Assembly: GCA_023459275.1 (NCBI GenBank) | Contig: JAEWVC010000027.1 | Span: 1 to 33,024 of the forward strand | Reading direction: 5' to 3' | DNA: 33,024 nt | Source of the DNA: Bacillota bacterium | GTDB taxonomy: Bacteria; Bacillota; Clostridia; Christensenellales; Aristaeellaceae | Part shown: positions 8,364 to 15,162 of the stretch, piece by piece | How the letters are laid out: every line of letters starts with the position of its first letter | How positions within the stretch are numbered: the first letter of the stretch is position 1 | The notes under the pieces: generated by a model | Database searches by the model: none | Told to the model about the DNA's origin: nothing | Seen by the model: only the letters and a program-made list of their open reading frames with translations | Translations under genes and position numbers: made by a program

Positions 8364-8395
8364 GCGGTGTACGAAATTCGTGCACCGCTTCCTTT
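8364..8395 (+). terminator. 12-bp palindrome followed by a T-rich run: terminator or TetR operator
   Basis: GCGGTGTACGAA and TTCGTGCACCGC flank a single A, pairing over 12 positions with one G-T wobble, and are followed by TTCCTTTTT. As RNA it would fold into a stable hairpin with a T-run, ending the luxS-ybaK-tetR transcript. As DNA its size and symmetry also suit a TetR-family operator. It lies 33 bp after the regulator's stop codon. Confidence 0.6.
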
Positions 8396-8504
8396 TTGCC
8401 CATATTTATCCGCTGCACAGGCTCCTACAATAGAGATGCTCCGGGAAAGGAATAAAAAGCAACCTTGCCTTCCCGGGCATGGTCCCATGAACGGAGGAGG
8501 ATTT

Positions 8505-9056
8505 ATGGATGTGCTGAAAACGGCCAGGTGGGGGACTATCCTCTTGTCCGCCCTGGCCATTGCGCTGGGGCTGACACTCCTGATGAACCCTGCCGTCTCC
8601 GTGGCGGCGGCATGCTATCTGGCGGGTGCGCTGCTGATGGCCGGAGGGGTTGTAAGGCTTCTGGGCTTTTTTTCAGGGGACGTATACCGGCTCGCCTTCC
8701 AGTTCGACCTGGCTCTGGGCCTTACCTCCCTGCTGCTGGGGCTCATTGTACTGCTTCATCCCCTGGCGACGGCAACCATTCTGCTGCTGGTGATGGGCGT
8801 CCTGGATTTGGCCGAGGGCCTGCTGCGGGTGCAGACAGCCATGGATGCAAAGCGCTTCGGCCTGCGGTACTGGTGGATGATGATGGCTGCGGCGGCGCTT
8901 TCCAGCCTGCTGGGAGCGATGATGGTTTTCAACCCGCTTCAGACCTCGGCCGCCATGATGGCCGTCTTCGGCGCGGCCCTGCTGGCCGAAGGCGTGCAGG
9001 GGCTTTGCTTCATCCTGTGTGCCATGCGCCGGCAGGGAAAAAAACGGCCGGCGTAA
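8505..9056 (+). CDS. DUF308/HdeD-like integral membrane protein
   Basis: This 183-residue protein is nearly all hydrophobic, with about six membrane-spanning segments in three similar pairs (for example SALAIALGLTLLMNPAVSVA and LALGLTSLLLGLIVLLHPLA). The recurring pattern GxxxLLxP marks the HdeD/DUF308 family. HdeD is linked to acid resistance in enterobacteria, but the molecular role here is unknown. The start at 8505 has GGAGGAGG five bases upstream. A TACAAT that could be a -10 element lies at 8426-8431 without a good -35. The radical SAM gene starts 32 bp after the stop, so the two are probably co-transcribed. Confidence 0.85.
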   Translation: MDVLKTARWGTILLSALAIALGLTLLMNPAVSVAAACYLAGALLMAGGVVRLLGFFSGDVYRLAFQFDLALGLTSLLLGLIVLLHPLATATILLLVMGVLDLAEGLLRVQTAMDAKRFGLRYWWMMMAAAALSSLLGAMMVFNPLQTSAAMMAVFGAALLAEGVQGLCFILCAMRRQGKKRPA

Positions 9057-9088
9057 ACGAGAAAAAAACGAAAAAAGAGGGGTGCGCT

Positions 9089-10465
9089 ATGAAGGTTCCC
9101 GAGGGGCTTACGGCATTTGGCATCAAAGAGGCGGTGGAGTACATCACCAAGGATCCGCAGAAGAATCTGCCCAAGCTGATGAACTGGGTGGACCGGTTTT
9201 CCGGGGGTAAGTTTGCGGAGCAGCGCAGGCAGGTCCGCCAGGCGCTGGAGGATCCTGAAAACGTGTACCACGGCTACATCCTGCATATTGTGAAGGATAT
9301 TGACAAGGGAGCGCTGAAAGCGCTGTTTGTCAACTATATCCTCAATGAGAACCTCATCGGTTGGGATAGGGAGGAGGAATACCGCAAAAAGTACCATTGC
9401 AATGTGCCCTGGGCCATCCTGATGGACCCCACCTCCGCCTGCAACCTCCACTGCACCGGCTGCTGGGCGGCGGAGTACGGGAACAAACTGAACCTTTCCT
9501 TGGAGGAGCTGGACAGCATCATCACCCAGGGGAAGGAGATGGGGGTCTATTTTTACATCTATACGGGCGGCGAGCCCCTGGTGCGCAAGGCGGACTTGAT
9601 AACCCTATGCGAAAAGCACGCGGACTGCGAATTTCTGTGCTTTACCAACGGCACGCTGATTGACGAAGCTTTTGCGCAGGAAATGCTGCGCGTTAGGAAT
9701 TTTATTCCGGCCATCTCCATTGAGGGCTTTGAGGAGGCCACCGACAGCCGCCGGGGCAAGGGCACCTATCAAAAGGTGATTGCGGCCATGGAGCTGCTCA
9801 AGAAAAACAGGCTCCCCTTCGGCCTTTCCTGCTGCTATACCCGGGCCAATTTTGAATCCATCACCTCGGAAGCCTTCTATGATGAGATGATCGCCATAGG
9901 GGCGCTGTTCGTATGGTACTTCCACTATATGCCCGTGGGCAACGGCGCTTCGGTGGACCTGCTTCCCACCGCGGCGCAGCGCAGGGAAATGATCCGCCGC
10001 CTGCGGGATTACCGCGGCCGCAAGCCCATCTTCGCCATTGACTTTCAAAACGACGCGGAGTTTGTGGAGGGCTGCATCGCCGGCGGGCGCCGCTATTTCC
10101 ATATTAACGCCAACGGGGACATGGACCCCTGCGTGTTCATCCATTACAGCGATTCCAACATCCGGGAAAAAACGCTGCTGGAAGGGCTCACCTCGCCGCT
10201 GTTCATGGCCTACCATGACGGCCAGCCCTTCAACGAAAACATGCTTAGGCCCTGCCCCATGCTGGAAAACCCTCAAAAGCTGCGGGACATTGTGGCAAGG
10301 ACGGGTGCCGCCTCCACAGACCTTCAGTCCCCGGAGCAGGCCGAGCACCTGTGCGCCAAGTGTGATCAGTATGCCGCCTGCTGGGCTCCGGCCGCAGAAG
10401 ACCTATGGGAGGGAAGCCCCGGTCAGGCACATTGCCGGGAAAAACTGCGCCGCCAGGCGGGATGA
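9089..10465 (+). CDS. Radical SAM protein with SPASM-like C-terminal cysteines
   Basis: This is a 458-residue cytoplasmic protein. Its first 110 residues are a helical extension. The radical SAM cluster motif CNLHCTGC (C118, C122, C125) is followed by YTGGEPL, the SAM-binding GGEP motif. Further cysteines at C329, C348 (DPCVF), C422, C425 and C431 (CAKCDQYAAC) resemble a SPASM/twitch region that would hold auxiliary Fe-S clusters. SPASM enzymes often modify peptides or act in anaerobic sulfatase maturation, but no small precursor peptide or sulfatase is visible next to it. Substrate is therefore unknown. Start ATG 9089 has an AGAGGGG ribosome binding site. The gene follows the DUF308 gene and precedes a region with no genes. 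Confidence 0.88.
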   Translation: MKVPEGLTAFGIKEAVEYITKDPQKNLPKLMNWVDRFSGGKFAEQRRQVRQALEDPENVYHGYILHIVKDIDKGALKALFVNYILNENLIGWDREEEYRKKYHCNVPWAILMDPTSACNLHCTGCWAAEYGNKLNLSLEELDSIITQGKEMGVYFYIYTGGEPLVRKADLITLCEKHADCEFLCFTNGTLIDEAFAQEMLRVRNFIPAISIEGFEEATDSRRGKGTYQKVIAAMELLKKNRLPFGLSCCYTRANFESITSEAFYDEMIAIGALFVWYFHYMPVGNGASVDLLPTAAQRREMIRRLRDYRGRKPIFAIDFQNDAEFVEGCIAGGRRYFHINANGDMDPCVFIHYSDSNIREKTLLEGLTSPLFMAYHDGQPFNENMLRPCPMLENPQKLRDIVARTGAASTDLQSPEQAEHLCAKCDQYAACWAPAAEDLWEGSPGQAHCREKLRRQAG

Positions 10466-10499
10466 CGGGAAACCGCCGGTTCCCCCGGGCGCACGGACT

Positions 10500-10536
10500 G
10501 CCGCTGAATGATTGCAGAATGCAACCATTCGGCGGC
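10500..10536. repeat. Long near-perfect hairpin, 16 bp of stem
   Basis: Outer arms GCCGCTGAATG and CATTCGGCGGC pair over 11 positions (one wobble). One A-C mismatch follows, then inner arms TTGCA and TGCAA close on a GAA loop. No T-run follows, so it is not a standard intrinsic terminator. It lies 34 bp beyond the radical SAM stop codon. It could be a REP-type element, an mRNA 3'-end stabiliser or the imprint of a mobile element. Confidence 0.8.
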
Positions 10537-10717
10537 GGTACGTCCTGCCCGGCAACCGTCATTCTGTCCGGAAACGCGCTGTATCGGCGTGGCCGCCAGC
10601 CCCGTGCAAAGCAAAACAACAACATTCGCCACAAAAATGGTATAGAAAATACTGCGAGCGGGATTCTGGCACGCATGCTGCTGAACCGCTCTTTGCTTTT
10701 TCAAACACAAAAAGCCC

Positions 10718-10746
10718 CCTGCCTGTATAGTCCGGCAGGTTTTTTT
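10718..10746 (+). terminator. Intrinsic terminator
   Basis: CCTGCC and GGCAGG form a six-bp stem with a 10-base loop, followed immediately by seven Ts. It would end transcription from the DUF308/radical SAM unit, about 250 bp after the last gene. It insulates the metNIQ promoter from read-through. An A-run before the stem could allow weaker function in the other direction. Confidence 0.75.
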
Positions 10747-10919
10747 ATCCTGTCATCTGATAGGCAATATCCATCCCACACACATAGTTCCTGCCGCACA
10801 GCATAGCTTGAGCATAACAGCAATGAAACACCCTTTTGGGAAAAACCCCCGATTTTTGCGGAATCATCAATTCCGCCGGAAGAATCTGAGAAGGATTCCA
10901 TCAAATTTTCAGCATGCTA

Positions 10920-10948
10920 TTGACAGATAGTGTGCCGTCCAGTATAAT
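10920..10948 (+). promoter_or_regulatory. Perfect-consensus promoter of the metNIQ operon
   Basis: TTGACA (10920-10925), a 17-bp spacer and TATAAT (10943-10948) match the sigma-A consensus exactly. Transcription should start near 10955, leaving a leader of about 225 bases before metN. Such a strong promoter normally needs downstream or repressor control, for which candidates lie at 10953-10981 and 11015-11095. Confidence 0.93.
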
Positions 10949-10952
10949 CCAC

Positions 10953-10981
10953 TTAATTCATACATATATGCTATGAATTAA
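10953..10981 (+). promoter_or_regulatory. Perfect 9-bp-arm inverted repeat at the predicted transcription start (operator candidate)
   Basis: TTAATTCAT and ATGAATTAA are exact inverted copies separated by 11 bp. The first arm spans the predicted +1, immediately after the -10 element. This is the typical place for a repressor operator that blocks initiation. As RNA it would form only a weak AT-rich stem, so a DNA-protein site is more likely. I do not recognise the motif as that of a known sulfur regulator. Confidence 0.65.
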
Positions 10982-11014
10982 ATCTGAAGCCGGTTTGCGA
11001 AAGGAGGGCCCAGG

Positions 11015-11095
11015 ATGAAACGTATGATGCCTGATCCGCGGTTAAATGGTATCGGTGTCATGGACGCATCCTGCCGAATGCGCAACGCCCGGTAA
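11015..11095 (+). CDS. Candidate leader peptide of 26 residues, methionine-rich, upstream of metN
   Basis: An ATG with a near-ideal AAGGAGG seven bases upstream opens a 26-codon frame ending in TAA at 11093-11095. The peptide begins MKRMMPDPRLNG and contains five methionines, including two adjacent ones, plus one cysteine and five arginines. It lies in the leader of a methionine-type importer operon, 86 bp before metN. A GC-rich imperfect hairpin follows at 11114-11144. That combination suggests control by ribosome stalling or translation coupling, but no T-run follows the hairpin, so classical attenuation is not shown. It could also be a chance ORF; the ribosome binding site is the main argument for translation. 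Confidence 0.5.
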   Translation: MKRMMPDPRLNGIGVMDASCRMRNAR

Positions 11096-11113
11096 CGGAG
11101 CGCCCGCGGTTTG

Positions 11114-11144
11114 CCGGTTCCCCGCTTTTCGCCGGGAACGCCGG
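11114..11144 (+). promoter_or_regulatory. GC-rich hairpin between leader ORF and metN
   Basis: CCGGTTCCCCGC and the downstream GCCGGGAACGCCGG pair over about 11 positions with a one-base mismatch and a two-base bulge around a TTTTC loop. It starts 19 bases after the leader ORF stop and ends 37 bases before the metN GTG. A ribosome finishing the leader ORF would not cover it, whereas read-through or stalling could alter it. The function is inferred only. Confidence 0.45.
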
Positions 11145-11181
11145 AAAGCAGGAACAAAGCGGCTGAAAGGAAGTATCCTCA

Positions 11182-12216
11182 GTGATCGAGCTTGCGCACA
11201 TTATGAAAACCTTTGCCGGCAAAGAGGCCGATGTGGAAGCCCTGAAGGACGTATCGCTAAGCGTCCGCAAGGGCGAGATCTTCGGCATCATCGGGTATTC
11301 CGGGGCCGGCAAATCCACCCTGGTGCGCATCATCAATCTTCTGGAAAGGCCCACCGCCGGCACGGTCACCGTGGACGGCCAGGTGCTGACGGCGCTGAAC
11401 GAAAGTCAGCTCCGCAGGGTGCGCCGGAACATTGGCATGATCTTTCAGCACTTTTCGCTGCTGCCCTCCCGCAATGTGTTTGACAACATCGCGTTTCCGC
11501 TCCGCCACACGGGAAAAAGCAAGGATGAAATTTCCGAAAAAGTCAATACCCTGCTGAAACTGGTGGAACTGACGGATAAGGTTTCGGCCTATCCCTCCCA
11601 GCTTTCCGGCGGGCAAAAGCAGCGGGTGGCCATCGCCAGGGCGCTGGCTGCGGACCCCAAGGTACTGCTTTGCGACGAGGCCACCAGCGCTTTGGACCCG
11701 CAAACCACCCTTTCCATCCTCAAGCTGCTCAAGCGTGTCAACCGGGAACTTGATATCACGGTGGTGATCATCACCCACGAGATGGCCGTCATCAAGGAGA
11801 TTTGCGACCGCGTGGCGGTGATGGAAAACGGCCGGATCGTGGAGATGGGCGACGTGTTTGAGGTGTTTTCCCAGCCCGGGCAGGCCATCACCCAAAAATT
11901 CATCGATACCACCACCACGCTGCACCGCATCCACGAACTGCTGGACGAGGATTCCCCGGTCACCGCACTCAAGGAGGGGGAATTGCTGCTTAGGCTCAAG
12001 TATGTGCAGCGCAGCGCCTCCACACCGCTGGTTTCCTACGTTTCCAGGACCTATGGCATCGATCTGAACATCCTCTTTGGCAACATCGAAATGATCAACG
12101 GGTCGCCTCTGGGCGGGCTGATCGTCATCGCGGGGGGCGACCGGAAGAAGATCGGCGAGGCCATTGCGTATCTTCAATCAATCCATATTGGGGTGGAGGT
12201 GCTCAAAGGTGCTTGA
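11182..12216 (+). CDS. metN: Methionine-type ABC importer ATPase MetN
   Basis: This 344-residue cytoplasmic ATPase energises uptake of methionine or related compounds. Walker A GYSGAGKS is at 38-45, the Q-loop is in IGMIFQHFSLLPSRNVFDN, the ABC signature LSGGQKQR begins at 141 and Walker B is LLCDEATSALD. The C-terminal 75 or so residues, with SYVSRTYGIDLNIL and GGLIVIAGG, form the NIL domain, through which methionine inhibits transport in the MetNI family. The start is GTG 11182 with GAAAGGAAG upstream. metI starts at a GTG within the last codons. The presence of NIL supports methionine rather than an unrelated amino acid as ligand. Confidence 0.95.
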   Translation: MIELAHIMKTFAGKEADVEALKDVSLSVRKGEIFGIIGYSGAGKSTLVRIINLLERPTAGTVTVDGQVLTALNESQLRRVRRNIGMIFQHFSLLPSRNVFDNIAFPLRHTGKSKDEISEKVNTLLKLVELTDKVSAYPSQLSGGQKQRVAIARALAADPKVLLCDEATSALDPQTTLSILKLLKRVNRELDITVVIITHEMAVIKEICDRVAVMENGRIVEMGDVFEVFSQPGQAITQKFIDTTTTLHRIHELLDEDSPVTALKEGELLLRLKYVQRSASTPLVSYVSRTYGIDLNILFGNIEMINGSPLGGLIVIAGGDRKKIGEAIAYLQSIHIGVEVLKGA

Positions 12217-12889
12217 ATGGTTTTCGGAGATAGCCCCCAATGTGGTAAAAAAATTCCCTGAAATGGTCAAATGCACCTGGCAGACGCTGTATATGCTGGG
12301 GCTGTCCGGCGTCATCGCTTTTTCCATCGGCCTCACGCTGGGCGTGGTGCTGACGGTCACGCGCAAGGACGGTATTCTTAAAAACACCGTGGTCTTTACG
12401 GTGCTGGACAAGATCATCAACCTATTCAGGTCCATCCCCTTCATTATCCTGCTGGCGGCGCTGATCCCCCTTACGCGCCTGGTGGTAGGTACGGCCATCG
12501 GCACTGCCGGCGCCATCCTGCCCTTGGTCTTCGGCACGGTCCCCTTCTTCTCCCGGCAGGTGGAGGGGGCGCTGCTGCAGCTGGACAGCGGGCTCATTGA
12601 GGCCGCCAAGTCCATGGGCATCAGCCCCCTGGGGATCATCTTCCGGGTGTATCTCAAGGAAGGCATCCCCGGCATCGTCCGGGTCACTACCATCACCATG
12701 GTCAGCCTGGTAGGGCTGACCGCCATGGCCGGGGCCGTGGGCGGCGGCGGGCTGGGCGATTTTGCCATCCGCTACGGCCATCAGCGCAACCAGGTGGACA
12801 TCACCTATGCCACTGTGGTGATCCTGCTGGTCCTTGTATCCATCCTGCAGGGTCTGGGGACCTTGATCATCAAAAAAACAACACATTAA
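12209..12889 (+). CDS. metI: Methionine-type ABC importer permease MetI
   Basis: This 226-residue inner membrane protein has about five hydrophobic helices and the cytoplasmic coupling loop EAAKSMGISPLGIIFRVYLKEGIPGI, which contacts MetN. MVSLVGLTAMAGAVGGGGLGDFAIRYG is the hallmark end of MetI. The start is placed at GTG 12209, eight bases after GGAGGT and overlapping the metN stop by 8 bp, so the two are translationally coupled. An earlier in-frame ATG at 12164 lies inside metN and lacks family similarity. Confidence 0.94.
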   Translation: MLEWFSEIAPNVVKKFPEMVKCTWQTLYMLGLSGVIAFSIGLTLGVVLTVTRKDGILKNTVVFTVLDKIINLFRSIPFIILLAALIPLTRLVVGTAIGTAGAILPLVFGTVPFFSRQVEGALLQLDSGLIEAAKSMGISPLGIIFRVYLKEGIPGIVRVTTITMVSLVGLTAMAGAVGGGGLGDFAIRYGHQRNQVDITYATVVILLVLVSILQGLGTLIIKKTTH

Positions 12890-12906
12890 AAAGGAGTGTG
12901 CCCTTC

Positions 12907-13713
12907 ATGAAGTCCATTTCGAAGATTCTGGCGCTGGTGCTTACCCTTTCCCTCCTCCTTCCCGCGGCGGCTTTTGCGGATACCACCATTGTAAAGATCG
13001 GCGTTGTCGGCGAATACACCGAGCAGTGGGACGTGGTCAACAAGATTCTGGAGCCCGAAGGCATCCAGGTGGAGCTGGTACCCTTCACTGATTACTCCCT
13101 GCCCAACCAGGCGCTGGCCGACGGGGAAATCGATCTGAATGCCTTCCAGCACTATGCTTTCCTGGAAAATCAGAAAAAGGCCCTGAACCTTGATCTGACG
13201 GCCATCGGCGAAACGCTTATCGCTCCCTTGGGCCTGTATTCCAAAAAGATCAAGAGCATTGACGAGCTTCAGGATGGCGACAAGATCGCTCTTCCCAACG
13301 ATGCCACCAACGAAGGGCGCGCGCTGAAGATCCTGGAATCCGCCGGACTCATCGTGGTGGATCCCGCCGCCGGCTACCTGCCGGAGCTTTCCGACGTCAC
13401 CGAAAACAAGCTGAACCTGGAATTTGTGGAAGTGGAAGCCGCCCAGACCCCCGGCCTCCTGCCCGATGTGGCGGCGGCATTCATCAACGGCGGCCACGCG
13501 GTGGATAACGGCTACTATCCGGCCACCGACGCCATCCTGCTGGAAACCGTCCAGGAAGGCAGCGATAACCCCTACATCAACATCATCGCCGCCCGTACCG
13601 CCGACAAGGACAACGAAGTATACAAGAAGATCGTGGAAGCCTATCACAGCGACGAGGTGGCCGAAGTGTTCGCCGTTACCTACAAGGGCGCCTTCCTGCC
13701 CGCTTGGAAGTAA
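12907..13713 (+). CDS. metQ: Methionine-type substrate-binding protein MetQ/NlpA family, without a lipobox
   Basis: This 268-residue extracellular binding protein feeds MetNI. After a signal peptide comes the family start VKIGVVGEYTEQWDVV, then NQALADGEIDLNAFQHYAFL and IGETLIAPLGLYSKKIKS, both typical of MetQ. It ends with FLPAW, the family's normal C-terminus. The signal peptide ends PAAAFADTT with no cysteine near the cleavage site, so it looks like a signal peptidase I substrate rather than a lipoprotein. That is unusual for a Gram-positive binding protein. ATG 12907 has AGGAG upstream; a GTG at 12898 lies in the ribosome binding region. Confidence 0.95.
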   Translation: MKSISKILALVLTLSLLLPAAAFADTTIVKIGVVGEYTEQWDVVNKILEPEGIQVELVPFTDYSLPNQALADGEIDLNAFQHYAFLENQKKALNLDLTAIGETLIAPLGLYSKKIKSIDELQDGDKIALPNDATNEGRALKILESAGLIVVDPAAGYLPELSDVTENKLNLEFVEVEAAQTPGLLPDVAAAFINGGHAVDNGYYPATDAILLETVQEGSDNPYINIIAARTADKDNEVYKKIVEAYHSDEVAEVFAVTYKGAFLPAWK

Positions 13714-13727
13714 GGAGCCTGCCTGCC

Positions 13728-14879
13728 ATGATGCCATCGCTCGTTGATCTAAGGCGCGCCTTTCATAGGATCCCCGAGGTCGGGCTTTCCACATACAAAA
13801 CCGCGGAACAGATCGAACGTACGCTGGACGCCCTCTCCATCTCCCACCTTCGGGTGGGAGATGCGGGCGTTTTGGGGATCCTTCGGGGGGCAGAGGGCGG
13901 CCGCGTCATCGCGCTGCGGGCCGATACCGATGCGCTGCCCATTCAGGAGGCCACCGGGGCCGGTTACGCCTCCCAGCATCCGGGGGCCATGCACGCCTGC
14001 GGGCACGACGCCCACACGGCGGCGCTGCTTTATGCGGCGGCGGAGCTTGCGGGCATGCGGGACGCGTGGCGGGGCGAGATCCGCCTTCTGTTCCAGCCTG
14101 CCGAGGAGATCGGCCAGGGCGCCCGGGTCTTTATTCGAGAAGGGCATTTGAAGGGGGTGGACCGGGTGTTCGGCCTGCATGTGACACCGCTTCTGCCCAC
14201 GGGCAAAATCGCGCTGCGCTCCGGCCCCACCAACGCCTCCTGCGATTACTTCAGGACCGTGGTCCAGGGCAGGGGCGCGCATGTTTCCATGCCCCAGGCC
14301 GGCGTGGACGCGCTGTACGCCGCCAGCCAGATCGTGGTGGCTTTGCAGGCCATCGCCGCGCGGCAAACCTCGCCCCTAAACTCCATCATCGTGGGCGTGG
14401 GCACCCTCCGCGCGGGCACCGTATACAACGCCATCGCCGAAGAAGCCGTACTGGAGGGCACTACCCGCAGCTTTGACCCCGTTACCCGGGAACGTGTCAA
14501 CAGCGCCGTGGTGCGCATCGCCAGGCAGACGGCTGAGGTGTCCGGCGCCACGGCCGAAACCGAATTCCGGGACTACGCCGCGCCGCTGGTAAACGACGCC
14601 GCGGCGTTTCAGGAGCTGTATCCTGCCGCCGCCCAAAGGTTCGGCGCGGAGAACTTGGTCACCGATATGGAAAAATCTCTTGGCGCGGACGATTTTGCGG
14701 ATTATCTCGCTGTGGCCCGTGGCCTGTATGCTTTTGTGGGCACGGCGGGCCCCAAGGATCCCGCAACCTGCCTGCCGCCCCACAACGCCGCGTTCAATAT
14801 TGACGAAAACGCTCTGCCGCTGATGCAGGCCATGCACGTCACCGCGGCCCTTGCCTGGCTTGGGAAAGCGAAGCCGTGA
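13728..14879 (+). CDS. M20D-family amidohydrolase (N-acyl amino acid hydrolase type)
   Basis: This 383-residue zinc or manganese hydrolase resembles HipO/YxeP and IAA-amino-acid hydrolases. Metal ligands are visible as C91 and H93 in HACGHD, E127 or E126 in QPAEE, H151 in GLHV and H352 in PPHNAAF. RIPEVGLSTYKTAE near the start and GTTRSFDP in the middle are also typical. It follows metQ after 14 bp with AAGGAG in the overlap and precedes the operon terminator. The context suggests it releases methionine or another sulfur amino acid from an imported N-acyl conjugate, as YxeP homologues sit in sulfur-compound operons. That substrate is inferred. Confidence 0.92.
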   Translation: MMPSLVDLRRAFHRIPEVGLSTYKTAEQIERTLDALSISHLRVGDAGVLGILRGAEGGRVIALRADTDALPIQEATGAGYASQHPGAMHACGHDAHTAALLYAAAELAGMRDAWRGEIRLLFQPAEEIGQGARVFIREGHLKGVDRVFGLHVTPLLPTGKIALRSGPTNASCDYFRTVVQGRGAHVSMPQAGVDALYAASQIVVALQAIAARQTSPLNSIIVGVGTLRAGTVYNAIAEEAVLEGTTRSFDPVTRERVNSAVVRIARQTAEVSGATAETEFRDYAAPLVNDAAAFQELYPAAAQRFGAENLVTDMEKSLGADDFADYLAVARGLYAFVGTAGPKDPATCLPPHNAAFNIDENALPLMQAMHVTAALAWLGKAKP

Positions 14880-14969
14880 TCCGCGGCAAGCCAAAGTTTT
14901 TGTAACTGCACCACAGCTTTTCGCAATACATTTGGATGCCACCTCCTAGCCTTCCTGGAAGGCGCCGAG

Positions 14970-14995
14970 GCCCCCTTCACCGGGGGCTTTTCTTT
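14970..14995 (+). terminator. Intrinsic terminator of the metNIQ-amidohydrolase operon
   Basis: GCCCCC and GGGGGC form a six-bp stem with loop TTCACC, followed by TTTTCTTT. It lies about 90 bp after the amidohydrolase stop codon and closes the operon. Confidence 0.88.
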
Positions 14996-15015
14996 GCCTC
15001 CCCCGGAAGGGAGGT

Positions 15016-15031
15016 GCCGCCCGCGGGCGGC
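15016..15031. repeat. Perfect 16-bp GC palindrome
   Basis: GCCGCCCGCGGGCGGC reads the same on both strands. It sits between the metNIQ terminator and the end of the LysR gene, with a small GGAGG/CCTCC hairpin just after it. It might contribute to ending the LysR transcript from the other strand, but no T-run accompanies it. The rest of 14996-15162 shows no gene. Confidence 0.7.
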
Positions 15032-15162
15032 GGAAGGAGGCCGTTCCTCCAGCGTTTTTCAGCGGCACCTTTTTATACTATTTCCAAACATTATTTCGCC
15101 GTCGCTGCGGTCCAAATGCCGCCCCGTTCGTTTCTAAAGCCCTTCGCGGCCCGGGCGCAGTG

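Larger units (their letters stand above)
10466..10919. other. Non-coding stretch between the radical SAM gene and the metNIQ promoter
   Basis: No open frame here has both a ribosome binding site and recognisable protein features. The stretch holds a small GGGAAACCG/CGGTTCCC hairpin near 10467-10485, the long hairpin at 10500-10536 and a terminator at 10718-10746. A stretch around 10840-10900 has several short inverted repeats (TTCCGCCGGAA and others). A minus-strand frame of 95 codons across 10423-10710 includes a hydrophobic run but overlaps the radical SAM end and lacks support. Confidence 0.6.

Noticed and set aside
10423..10710. Minus-strand 95-codon frame with a hydrophobic segment
   Set aside because: It overlaps the radical SAM gene end, has no ribosome binding site and no recognisable family.
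10701..10904. Minus-strand 67-codon frame before the metNIQ promoter
   Set aside because: It runs through the terminator at 10718-10746 and has no ribosome binding site; composition is not protein-like.
10990..11030. Resemblance to part of an S-box (SAM-I) riboswitch (GGAGGG...CCC..GATGAAAC)
   Set aside because: The conserved GACTGGCCC and CCGGCAACC blocks are absent; the match is mostly the ribosome binding site and start of the leader ORF.
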